Assembly: GCA_025964295.1 (NCBI GenBank)
Contig: JAOPZD010000483.1
Span: 1 to 7,712 of the forward strand
DNA length: 7,712 bases
Direction: 5' to 3'
Source: Conexibacter sp.
Lineage (GTDB): Bacteria > Actinomycetota > Thermoleophilia > Solirubrobacterales > Solirubrobacteraceae
Shown: positions 1 to 6,052 of the stretch, piece by piece
Layout of the letters: each line of letters opens with the position of its first letter
Position numbering within the stretch: the stretch's first letter is position 1
Notes under the pieces: model-generated
What the model was told of the DNA's origin: nothing
The model's database searches: none
Seen by the model: the letters and a program-made list of their open reading frames with translations, nothing else
Position numbers and translations under genes: made by a program

Positions 1-261
1 GCCCGGCAGCAGCGCCGCGGTGCCGCCGACGCGCGTGGCGCCCTCGAGCAGCGCCGCGCGGGTCTTCTGCGCGGCGGGCGTCTCGGTCGCGATCGGCGCG
101 GTCGGGAGCTGCAGGCTGCGGTGCTGGTCACCGGCGACCAGCGGCCAGTGATCGAAGTGGAAGACCGACCCCTTGAGCACCGTCGCGCCGGTGCCGATCA
201 GCGACAGCGCGGCGGTCACGCCGGCGGCGGCGAAGAGGTGGTCGTGGGTGCGGTGCTTCAT
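1..261 (-). CDS. N-terminus of an unidentified exported or membrane-anchored protein (partial)
   Basis: An open frame of 87 codons starts at ATG 261 and runs off the left edge. It begins M-K-H-R-T-H-D-H, then a hydrophobic segment L-F-A-A-A-G-V-T-A-A-L-S-L-I-G-T-G-A (9-26), the pattern of a signal peptide or signal anchor. The following part is polar with aromatics and histidines (F-H-F-D-H-W-P-L-V), then a Pro/Ala/Thr-rich stretch and a Leu/Ala/Gly-rich segment. No Shine-Dalgarno sequence precedes the ATG; the bases just before it are pyrimidine-rich. I do not recognise the family. The frame is preferred over a competing Arg-rich one (379-128) because it gives a sensible leader and strong G/C third positions. 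Exact start is uncertain. Confidence 0.55.
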   Translation of the reverse strand, partial: MKHRTHDHLFAAAGVTAALSLIGTGATVLKGSVFHFDHWPLVAGDQHRSLQLPTAPIATETPAAQKTRAALLEGATRVGGTAALLPG

Positions 262-462
262 CGTCGGAGGGAGTTCGAGGGGAGGGGACGTCTTCCCTCA
301 CCCAACGTTTCGGCGCGTGGGACCAACTTCTCAAGTGGGGTCTGCACCCCAGGTCCGCACGGAATTCCGGGGACTTCACCGGTTCTGCCGGGTCTCCGGG
401 TCTTTGCCGATAATTGTTGGCGCGTTGCCGCTCATGCCGTCGCGCGCAAACCTACACATCCC
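262..462. other. Intergenic region with several small dyads, no gene seen
   Basis: This stretch between the pucR stop and the start at 261 is less GC-extreme than the coding DNA and must hold the promoter of the leftward gene. Visible structures: TGGGGT-CTGC-ACCCCA (336-351); GACC-A-ACTT/AAGT-GG-GGTC (321-342), which shares bases with the first; the palindrome CGGAATTCCG (360-369); and a tandem 8-mer CCGGGTCT at 388-403. On the minus strand TTGAGA (334-329) resembles a -35 element, but only a poor -10 follows. An A/T-rich patch GATAATTGTTGG lies at 409-420. No coding frame here looks real, and I see no clear terminator for pucR. Confidence 0.5.
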
Positions 463-1719
463 TCACCCGCGGCGGGGCACGCGGCCGCCGCCGGCGCCCT
501 GCTCGGTCGCCGGACCGCCCCGCGCGGCGATGCCCAGGACCCGCATCGCCTTGAGCCCGAGGCTCAGCTTCTCGCGCCCGTCGGTGGACCCGACGTCGAG
601 GCCGGACAGCTCCCGGACGCGCTCGAGGCGGTAGCGGATCGTGTGGCGGTGGGTGAACAGCCGCTGCGCGGTGCCCGCGACGTTTCCGTCGGCGTCGAGG
701 AAGGCCTCGACGGTCACCACGAGGTCGGTCTCGTACTGCTCGTCGTAGGCGACGAGCGGCTCGATCGTCTCGGCGTAGAAGCGCTGCAGCTCGGCGGGGT
801 CCTCGCTCATCGCCGACAGCAGCAGGCGGTACGCGCCGGTGTCGTCGAAGGCCATGATCCGGTGACCCTCGTCGGTGGACGTGTCGCCCTCGGCGACGTT
901 GGCGGCCAGCAGCGCCTCGTTGCCCGCGCGGGTGAGGTCGCCGGGCTCGCCGGCCAGGCGGCTGCGGCCCAGGGCGAAGCTGTGGCCGGGCAGCGAGGCG
1001 GCCAGCTCGCGCAGCAGCGACTCGGCGACGCGCTCGGCGGCGGTCTCGTCGTCGCCCGGGACCAGGATCACGACCTCGGAGCCCACGGCGTCCGGGCGCC
1101 CGCTGGAGGCGGCCACGGCGGTCGGGACGGCCGCCCGGGCGCCGCGCTCGGCGACGGTGACGACGCGCTCGCGCCAGCCCTCCTCAGTGGGCACGTGCAG
1201 CTGCGCGCGGACGACGACGACCGCCGCGCCGCCGCGCAGGTCGAGGCCCAGCTCGTCGGCGCGGGCGACCACCTCGGCGCCGTCGGCGAGGCGCCGGTTG
1301 AGCAGGTCGTGCAGGAACTCGGCGACGGCCAGCTCCGAGGCCCGGGCGGGCGCGCGGACGCGCTGCACCTCCGAGGCGACGAGCGTGAGGATCAGCCGCA
1401 GGACCATCGGGGACGGCAGGTCGGCGTCGGAGCGCATCCGCAGCCGCAGCTGGCCGACCTGCTCGTCGGCGACGCGCAGGTCGTGGAGATCCACCCCGTC
1501 GGCGTCGGCCAGCAGGCTGCGCTCGTCGGCCGGCGAGCGCGCGGCCACGGCGAGGACCGCGCCGGAACGATCGGTCAGCGCGACGCTCGCGTCGTCGAGC
1601 GCGCGGGCCGCCGCACGGATCACCTCGGGGAGGCCCGCACCGGACTCGACGGCGTCGGTGACGGCATCCAGGGCCTCGAGGTCGATTCCGGCCGGCGTCC
1701 TCGGAGCCGGGCTGGACAT
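463..1719 (-). CDS. PucR/CdaR family transcriptional regulator
   Basis: A 418-residue cytoplasmic regulator. The N-terminal part (about 12-125) resembles a GAF-like sensor, with A-L-T-D-R-S-G-A-V-L-A-V-A-A-R in its core. The middle (about 160-285) fits the diverged GGDEF-like CdaR domain, ending in L-A-G-E-P-G-D-L-T-R-A-G-N-E-A-L. The C-terminal PucR helix-turn-helix is clear at about 330-395: T-V-E-A-F-L-D-A-D-G-N-V-A-G-T-A-Q-R-L, then H-R-H-T-I-R-Y-R-L-E-R-V and L-S-G-L-D-V. A Gly/Arg-rich tail of about 20 residues follows. Family members activate genes for purine, sugar-acid, amino-acid or polyamine use in response to metabolites; nothing here identifies the ligand or target. ATG 1719 gives a full-length N-terminus. 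The gene is monocistronic by appearance, with 95 bases before and 201 after. Confidence 0.93.
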   Translation of the reverse strand: MSSPAPRTPAGIDLEALDAVTDAVESGAGLPEVIRAAARALDDASVALTDRSGAVLAVAARSPADERSLLADADGVDLHDLRVADEQVGQLRLRMRSDADLPSPMVLRLILTLVASEVQRVRAPARASELAVAEFLHDLLNRRLADGAEVVARADELGLDLRGGAAVVVVRAQLHVPTEEGWRERVVTVAERGARAAVPTAVAASSGRPDAVGSEVVILVPGDDETAAERVAESLLRELAASLPGHSFALGRSRLAGEPGDLTRAGNEALLAANVAEGDTSTDEGHRIMAFDDTGAYRLLLSAMSEDPAELQRFYAETIEPLVAYDEQYETDLVVTVEAFLDADGNVAGTAQRLFTHRHTIRYRLERVRELSGLDVGSTDGREKLSLGLKAMRVLGIAARGGPATEQGAGGGRVPRRG

Positions 1720-1726
1720 GCGCCAG

Positions 1727-1732
1727 AGTTTA
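1727..1732 (-). promoter_or_regulatory. Possible -10 element for pucR (leaderless start)
   Basis: The hexamer TAAACT stands seven bases before the pucR ATG in an otherwise GC-rich gap. It matches TATAAT at four positions including the key T-A and final T. No clear -35 is visible at the usual spacing, and no Shine-Dalgarno sequence precedes the ATG. If this is the -10, transcription would begin at or next to the ATG, giving a leaderless mRNA, a common arrangement in actinobacteria. Weak evidence. Confidence 0.2.
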
Positions 1733-1756
1733 CGGCCCCGAACCTCTTTGCATCAT

Positions 1757-1796
1757 CCCTGCACCTGAAGGACCCCCGAAGAGACCAGGTGCGGGG
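1757..1796 (-). terminator. Inverted repeat downstream of the metG-to-small-membrane-protein operon
   Basis: Eleven-base arms (1786-1796 and 1757-1767) pair at ten of eleven positions. The perfect 7-base core is GCACCTG / CAGGTGC, with an 18-base loop. It begins 18 bases after the TAG of the small membrane protein and lies 37 bases before the pucR start. The position and stable GC stem suit transcription termination. No T-run follows, so a canonical Rho-independent terminator is not supported. Because it also sits just upstream of pucR, it could instead be an operator for that regulator. Confidence 0.35.
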
Positions 1797-1814
1797 CGGC
1801 GACCGGCGCGCCGG

Positions 1815-2039
1815 CTACACGCCGATGCGGTCCCAGAACCAGACGATCGCCGCGCCGCCCGCCACGCCGACGGCCACGAAGGCGGCCAGGACGTAGAGCG
1901 ACAGCACCGCGGCGGCCATGCGCTGCCAGACGCGCGTGTAGGCGGTCCAGGCGGGGACGAGGATGAACGCCGCGTAGGCGGCGAGGGCGAAGACGCTGCA
2001 GCATGCCCCGACGAGATAGGTGATCTCGGTGTTGCTCAC
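1815..2039 (-). CDS. Small two-helix membrane protein, hypothetical
   Basis: A 74-residue protein starting at GTG 2039, which overlaps the stop of the DedA-PAP2 gene as GTGA. A GGGG seven bases upstream can serve as the ribosome-binding site. After M-S-N-T-E-I-T-Y there are two hydrophobic segments: about 8-31, ending in L-V-P-A-W, and about 42-68. A short loop carries the charged residues (T-R-V-W-Q-R). It ends W-F-W-D-R-I-G-V followed by TAG. There is no signal-peptide cleavage site, catalytic motif or family I recognise. The segment was chosen over the overlapping frame at 1753-2052 because that frame is Arg-rich and not membrane-like. Its tight coupling suggests it may assist or modulate the DedA-PAP2 protein, but this is inference from position only. 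Confidence 0.75.
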   Translation of the reverse strand: MSNTEITYLVGACCSVFALAAYAAFILVPAWTAYTRVWQRMAAAVLSLYVLAAFVAVGVAGGAAIVWFWDRIGV

Positions 2040-3574
2040 GTGCGATCCCCATTGTGCCGGACGAAGGCGACGATCAGCCCCGCCATGCCGCACAGCGCGA
2101 AGATCGCGGCGGCCAGCCCGGCGCCGCCCATGACGTCGGAGAGGTAGTGCGCGCGCAGGTAGACGCGGGTCAGGCCGATCGCCACGGCGAGGACGAGCGC
2201 CGCGATGATCGCCGCCGTCGTGCGCGCCAGCCCGGGCAGCGTCCGGGTCAGCACGACCGCGATCGCCACCCACGCGACGGCGTAGGCCGCATGGCCCGAC
2301 GGGTAGCTCTGGCCGGTGGTGTCGACGAGCGGATCCGACGGCCGCGGGCGGTCGATCCCGTCCTTGGCGATGTGCACCGCCGCCCACGTGATCACCAGCC
2401 CGCCGGCCAGCGCGACCGACTCGATCACCCGCCGGCGCATGAGCAGCACGACGAGCGTCAGCACGGTGGCGATGCCCACGACGGTCAGCGAGCCCAGCGC
2501 CGTCACCGCCTTGGCGATCTCGTCGAGCGTGTGCGAGCGGATGTCGTCGGCCCAGGTGAACGCGGTCCGGTCGCCCGTGACGAGGTCCTTGTCGCGCAGG
2601 GTGATCGCGTCGGCCGCGAAGGCGAACGACCCGACGGCGGCGATCGCGAGCAGCGTCGTCAGCTCGAGCCCGAGCTGGCCGGGCGTGATCCGGTGCCAGA
2701 AGAAGCGCAGCGGGCCCTTGGCCCAGCGCGCGACCGGCCGGATGACGACCGCCAGCGGCCGCAGCGCGGGACGGTCGAGCTGCTCGTCGATCCACGCCAT
2801 GACCCGCTCGCGGTTCTCGTCCTCGCGGAGGTGGCGGTAGAGCCAGATGACCAGCGCCAGGACGACGATCGTCGTCCCGAGCGCCAGCGTCCCCTGCTCG
2901 GCGTAGTGCAGGACCCGATCGAAGCTCTGCCAGAACACGTAGCCGAGGACCAGCAGCATCGTCGCCCAGGCGCCCGCGCCGACGACGTCGTAGGGCAGGA
3001 AGCGCTTGAGCGGCATCCCCGAGGAGCCGGCCAGGAAGGGGTTGACCGCGCGCACGAGGCCGACGAAGCGCCCGAGGAAGATCGCCTTGCCGCCGTGGCG
3101 GTCGAAGAAGCCCTCGACCTGGTGGATGCGCTCCTCGGTGATCTGCACCTTCGGCCCGTGCTTGACCAGGAAGGCGCGGCCGAGCTTGCGGCCGGCGAAG
3201 AAGCTCACCAGGTCGCCGAGGACCGCGCAGGTCCACACGATCGCGATCAGCGCGACGAGCGAGATCGTCCCCTGCCCCGCGACGACGCCGCCGAAGATCA
3301 GGAACGTCTCGCCCGGCGCGATCAGGCCGACGAACGCGCCGGTCTCGAAGAACGCCATCACGCCGACGACGAGGTAGGTCCAGTTGCCGAGCTTGTTGCC
3401 CGCGTCCTCGACGATCTTCTTGAAGTCGGGCAGCGCGACGAGGCCGCTGCCGTAGACGAGCAGCGCGAGCACGACGATCCCGCCGCCGATCTTCAGCGTC
3501 GGTTCGAGCTTGCGCCGGCGGAGGACGAGGAACGCGGCCAGGAGGACCGCGGCGACGATCGGGCCGGTCTTCAC
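2036..3574 (-). CDS. DedA family / PAP2 phosphatase fusion membrane protein
   Basis: A 512-residue polytopic membrane protein with two known domains. Two N-terminal membrane segments (about 5-18 and 28-48) lead into a DedA (SNARE-associated/VTT) domain at about 60-220. It shows F-F-E (75-77), A-P-G-E (86-89), G-D (120-121) with A-G-R-K-L-G, and G-R-F-V-G-L-V-R...N-P-F-L-A-G (168-183). A linker with basic and aromatic residues (about 245-300) joins a PAP2 lipid phosphatase at about 300-505. Its motifs are C1 as K404-x6-R411-P412, C2 as P-S-G-H (425-428) and C3 as T-R470-x5-H476-x3-D480, with Thr for the usual Ser in C3. All expected catalytic residues are present. Some DedA proteins translocate undecaprenyl phosphate, and some PAP2 enzymes dephosphorylate undecaprenyl pyrophosphate, so carrier recycling is a reasonable inference. 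Phosphatidylglycerophosphate or other lipid phosphates are alternatives. The GTG start overlaps the ispE stop (GTGA). Confidence 0.93.
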   Translation of the reverse strand: MKTGPIVAAVLLAAFLVLRRRKLEPTLKIGGGIVVLALLVYGSGLVALPDFKKIVEDAGNKLGNWTYLVVGVMAFFETGAFVGLIAPGETFLIFGGVVAGQGTISLVALIAIVWTCAVLGDLVSFFAGRKLGRAFLVKHGPKVQITEERIHQVEGFFDRHGGKAIFLGRFVGLVRAVNPFLAGSSGMPLKRFLPYDVVGAGAWATMLLVLGYVFWQSFDRVLHYAEQGTLALGTTIVVLALVIWLYRHLREDENRERVMAWIDEQLDRPALRPLAVVIRPVARWAKGPLRFFWHRITPGQLGLELTTLLAIAAVGSFAFAADAITLRDKDLVTGDRTAFTWADDIRSHTLDEIAKAVTALGSLTVVGIATVLTLVVLLMRRRVIESVALAGGLVITWAAVHIAKDGIDRPRPSDPLVDTTGQSYPSGHAAYAVAWVAIAVVLTRTLPGLARTTAAIIAALVLAVAIGLTRVYLRAHYLSDVMGGAGLAAAIFALCGMAGLIVAFVRHNGDRT

Positions 3575-4446
3575 GCGGCGAGGACCTCGCCGCCGTGGGG
3601 CCCGACCGGCTTGGCGACCTTGCAGCCGGGGAACTGCGCGTCGCGGGCGGCCTTCGCCGCGTCGCGGTCGTGGAAGAGGCCGAGGACGGTGGGGCCGCTG
3701 CCGGAGACCATCGCGACGTCGGCGCCGGCGCCGCGGACGCGCGCCAGCGTCTCGGCCAGCTGCGGACGCAGCGACAGCGCGGCGGGCTCGAGCTCGTTGA
3801 CGCAGAGCTCGTCGGGGAGGTCCGGGAGGCCGTCGCGGACCTGCCCCAGAGCTTGTTGGAGGCCTTGGGCGTCGCGCGGGAGCCCGAGGCGGTCGGCCTC
3901 CCGGAAGACGTCGGGCGTCGGCAGCGGGCCGTCGCCGGGGACGACCAGGACGCCGTAGCGCGCGACGCCGGGGATCCGCTCCAGGACCTCGCCGGCCCCG
4001 GTGGCCAGGACGCGGCCGGGCCGGACCTGGGCGGGGACGTCGGCGCCGAGGCCGACGGCGATGTCGTGCAGCAGCTCGGGGTCCTCGATCCCGGACGCGC
4101 GGGCGAGCAGGCGCAGCACGGCCGCGGCGTCGGCCGAGCCGCCGGCCATCCCGGCGGCGACCGGGATGCGCTTGTCGACCGAGACGCGGACCGGCTCGCC
4201 GCCCCAGCGGGTGACGGTGCGGAAGCGGTCGATCGCGGCGGCGACGAGGTTGTCGCCGTCGACGCCGGGGCAGTCGACGACGTCGGCGCCGCCGTCCCCG
4301 TCCCCGTCGCCGTCCTCCAGGCGCAGGCGGTCGGCGAGCGTCACCGACTGCATGATCGTCACGAGCTCGTGGCGCCCGTCGGCGCGCGTCGGGCCGAGGA
4401 ACAGGCAGACGTTGATCTTGCCCGGCGCGCGGGTCTCGAGCCTCAT
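3571..4446 (-). CDS. ispE: 4-diphosphocytidyl-2-C-methyl-D-erythritol kinase
   Basis: IspE is the ATP-dependent GHMP-family kinase of the non-mevalonate (MEP) pathway to IPP and DMAPP. It phosphorylates the 2-hydroxyl of CDP-methylerythritol in the cytoplasm. The 291-residue protein has the N-terminal A-P-G-K-I-N-V motif with the expected active-site K10. The glycine-rich ATP loop is A-G-M-A-G-G-S-A-D-A-A-A (98-109). The catalytic Asp sits in G-A-D-V-P (D136), and the C-terminal GHMP motif is S-G-S-G-P-T-V-L-G (248-256). The ATG start overlaps the ksgA stop as ATGA. An acidic (Asp-Gly)4 run at residues 45-52 is unusual and lies where family members vary. The end overlaps the DedA-PAP2 gene by GTGA. 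The placement after ksgA is the common actinobacterial order. Confidence 0.96.
   Translation of the reverse strand: MRLETRAPGKINVCLFLGPTRADGRHELVTIMQSVTLADRLRLEDGDGDGDGGADVVDCPGVDGDNLVAAAIDRFRTVTRWGGEPVRVSVDKRIPVAAGMAGGSADAAAVLRLLARASGIEDPELLHDIAVGLGADVPAQVRPGRVLATGAGEVLERIPGVARYGVLVVPGDGPLPTPDVFREADRLGLPRDAQGLQQALGQVRDGLPDLPDELCVNELEPAALSLRPQLAETLARVRGAGADVAMVSGSGPTVLGLFHDRDAAKAARDAQFPGCKVAKPVGPHGGEVLAA
3575..3593 (-). promoter_or_regulatory. Inverted repeat covering the ribosome-binding region of the DedA-PAP2 gene
   Basis: GCGGCGAGG and CCTCGCCGC form perfect 9-base arms around one central base. In RNA this gives about eight base pairs with a three-base loop. It lies in the last codons of ispE (G-E-V-L-A-A) and ends directly before the GTG start at 3574. 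The GAGG within it is the only plausible Shine-Dalgarno sequence for that start, so the stem would hide it. A ribosome completing ispE would open the stem, which fits the 4-base GTGA overlap. The structure is seen in the sequence; the coupling role is inferred. In GC-rich coding DNA the dyad could also be incidental. Confidence 0.4.
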
Positions 4447-5294
4447 GCGGCGAGCAGGTCCCCCAGCGCGCGGAACTGCTCCGGGGTCAGCCGCTCGGCG
4501 CGGGCGTCCTCGGGCAGGCCGAGCTGCGCGAGCGCGGTGCGGGCGCGGTCGCCGCGGGCCTTGTCGCCGGTGTGCAACTGCAGCGACCGGGCCAGCGTCT
4601 TGCGGCGGTGCGCGAAGGCGCCCTGGACGAGCTTGCGCAGCGCGGGCGGCGGCGCGTCGCCGGTGCGCGTGAGCACGACGAGGACCGAGTCGACGTTGGG
4701 CACCGGGTGGAAGACCGTCCGCGCGACCGCGCGGTGGACCTTGACCTCGCAGGCCAGCTGGGCCAGGACGCTCGGGACGCCGTAGGCGGAGGTCCCGGCG
4801 CGCGCGGCGAAGCGCTCCCCCACCTCCTTCTGCACCATCGCGACCCAGCGCGTGACCGACGCCAGCTCGAACACCGTGCGCAGGATCGCGGTCGCGGCGA
4901 TGCCGTAAGGGAGGTTGGCCACCACCTTGGTCGGCGGCGGTCGCAGCGTGGAGAGGTCGAGGTGCAGCGCGTCGCCGATGTGCAGCGTCGTCTTGGCGGC
5001 GTAGGGCGCCAGCGCGTCGCGCAGCGCGGGCTCCAGCGAGCGGTCCAGCTCGACCACGTGCGTGTGCGCGGTGCGCTCGGCGAGGTGCTCGGAGAGGACG
5101 CCGAGGCCGCCGCCGATCTCCAGCGCGACGTCGTCCGGGGTCAGCTCCGCGGCGCGCTCGATGACGCCGAGGATGTTGTTGTCGATGAGGAAGTTCTGGC
5201 CGAGGTCGCGCTTGGGGCGCACGTCGAACGCGCGCATGCGGCGCAGGCTGGGCTGCGAGGGCAGGTCCTCGGGGCGGGGCGGGCGGTCGGTCAC
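4443..5294 (-). CDS. ksgA: 16S rRNA (adenine1518-N6/adenine1519-N6)-dimethyltransferase
   Basis: RsmA/KsgA dimethylates two adjacent adenines in the 3' terminal hairpin of 16S rRNA late in 30S assembly, using S-adenosylmethionine; its loss gives kasugamycin resistance. From the GTG at 5294 the protein is 283 residues. Visible motifs are L-G-Q-N-F (31-35), SAM motif I as E-I-G-G-G-L-G (59-65, with Gly where many homologues have Pro), the acidic residue of V-E-L-D (E82), the catalytic N-L-P-Y (127-130), F-H-P-V-P-N-V-D-S (195-203) and F-A-H-R-R-K-T-L (227-234). Start choice: GTG 5294 overlaps the tatD stop as GTGA, matching the other junctions. An ATG at 5237 would remove 19 residues and also keeps all motifs. 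Neither has a clear Shine-Dalgarno sequence. I favour 5294 because of coupling. Confidence 0.95.
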   Translation of the reverse strand: MTDRPPRPEDLPSQPSLRRMRAFDVRPKRDLGQNFLIDNNILGVIERAAELTPDDVALEIGGGLGVLSEHLAERTAHTHVVELDRSLEPALRDALAPYAAKTTLHIGDALHLDLSTLRPPPTKVVANLPYGIAATAILRTVFELASVTRWVAMVQKEVGERFAARAGTSAYGVPSVLAQLACEVKVHRAVARTVFHPVPNVDSVLVVLTRTGDAPPPALRKLVQGAFAHRRKTLARSLQLHTGDKARGDRARTALAQLGLPEDARAERLTPEQFRALGDLLAA

Positions 5295-6052
5295 CACTGA
5301 AAGAGCCGGGCCGCGTTGCGCTCCACGATCGCCTCGAGCTCGAAGTAGTCCTGCCCGCGGCGCTCGGCGACGAAGCGTGCCGTCTCGGTGACGTAGGCCG
5401 GCTGGTTGCGCTCCTTGCGCATCGGCTGCGGCGTCAGGTACGGCGCGTCGGTCTCGACGAGCAGCCGGTCGTCGGGCACGCGCTCGGCGGCCGCGGCCAA
5501 GTCCTCGTTCTTGGGGTAGGTGACGTTGCCGGCGAACGAGATCCACCAGCCCTCGGCCAGGCACTCCTCGAGGCGGTCGGGCATCGAGAAGCAGTGCAGG
5601 ATCACGTCGAGGCCCGCGGCGCGGGTGCGCAGCGCGGCGATCGTGTCGTCCTCCGCCGCGCGGGTGTGGATGACCAGCGGCTTGCCCAGGTCGCGCGCGA
5701 GGTCGATCTGGGCGTGGAACGCGCGCTCCTGGTCGGCGCGCGGCGCGTAGTCGCGGAAGTCGTCCAGGCCGGTCTCGCCGATCGCGCGGCAGCGCTCGTG
5801 GACGGCGAGCGCCCGGATCTCGGCGAGGTGGCCGTCGTCGAAGCCGGTCGCCTTGTTGGGGTGGTGGCCGATGGCGGCGAAGACCTGCGGGAACGCCTCG
5901 GCGGCGGCGAGCGCGGCGCGGCCGGTCTCGCCGTCCTGGCCGATCGTGAGGATCCGGTTGACGCCGACGCGCGTCGCCGCGGCGACCAGCTCCGCGGGAG
6001 CCGGTCCCCCGCCCTCCCCGCAGGAGTCGAGGTGGGTGTGGGAGTCGATCAC
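5291..6052 (-). CDS. tatD: TatD family metal-dependent hydrolase / DNase
   Basis: A 253-residue TIM-barrel protein of the TatD family (amidohydrolase-like fold). Members are Mg2+-dependent 3'-5' DNases linked to DNA repair and turnover. The metal-ligand set is complete: D-S-H-T-H-L-D at the N-terminus (H5, H7), G-E-T-G-L-D (E93), V-I-H-T-R (H129), L-H-C-F-S (H153) and E-T-D-A-P-Y-L (D202). The start is GTG at 6052. It places V-I-D-S-H-T-H at the very N-terminus as in relatives, and it overlaps the metG TGA by four bases (GTGA). No Shine-Dalgarno sequence is visible before it, so translation probably depends on ribosomes finishing metG. It ends R-L-F-Q-W, overlapping ksgA. Family is certain; the exact substrate in this organism is not known. 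Confidence 0.95.
   Translation of the reverse strand: MIDSHTHLDSCGEGGGPAPAELVAAATRVGVNRILTIGQDGETGRAALAAAEAFPQVFAAIGHHPNKATGFDDGHLAEIRALAVHERCRAIGETGLDDFRDYAPRADQERAFHAQIDLARDLGKPLVIHTRAAEDDTIAALRTRAAGLDVILHCFSMPDRLEECLAEGWWISFAGNVTYPKNEDLAAAAERVPDDRLLVETDAPYLTPQPMRKERNQPAYVTETARFVAERRGQDYFELEAIVERNAARLFQW

Noticed and set aside
128..379. Minus-strand 83-codon frame
   Set aside because: Arg-rich, no leader or motif. It overlaps the more protein-like frame starting at 261.
411..470. Rho-independent terminator after pucR
   Set aside because: A loose stem can be drawn, but arms are interrupted and there is no T-run.
121..1896. Long plus-strand open frame (591 codons) and its shorter companions at 173-634 and 875-1768
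   Set aside because: They are antisense to the pucR gene and flanks. Products are low-complexity, rich in Arg/Gly/Ala, with no domain pattern. Such frames are expected opposite high-GC genes.
1815..3236. Minus-strand 473-codon frame ending at 1815
   Set aside because: Only its last 74 codons (from GTG 2039) are a gene. The earlier part is an Arg/Pro-rich shadow of the DedA-PAP2 gene.
2054..3958. Long plus-strand open frame (634 codons)
   Set aside because: Antisense to the DedA-PAP2 gene and part of ispE. The translation is a charged Asp/Arg/Glu/Gln-rich string typical of the mirror of membrane-protein codons, with no motifs.
3595..4785. Plus-strand open frames over ispE and ksgA (3595-4785, 4001-4672, 4572-5300, 5062-5391)
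   Set aside because: The opposite strand carries complete, motif-rich IspE and KsgA. These are GC-driven mirrors.
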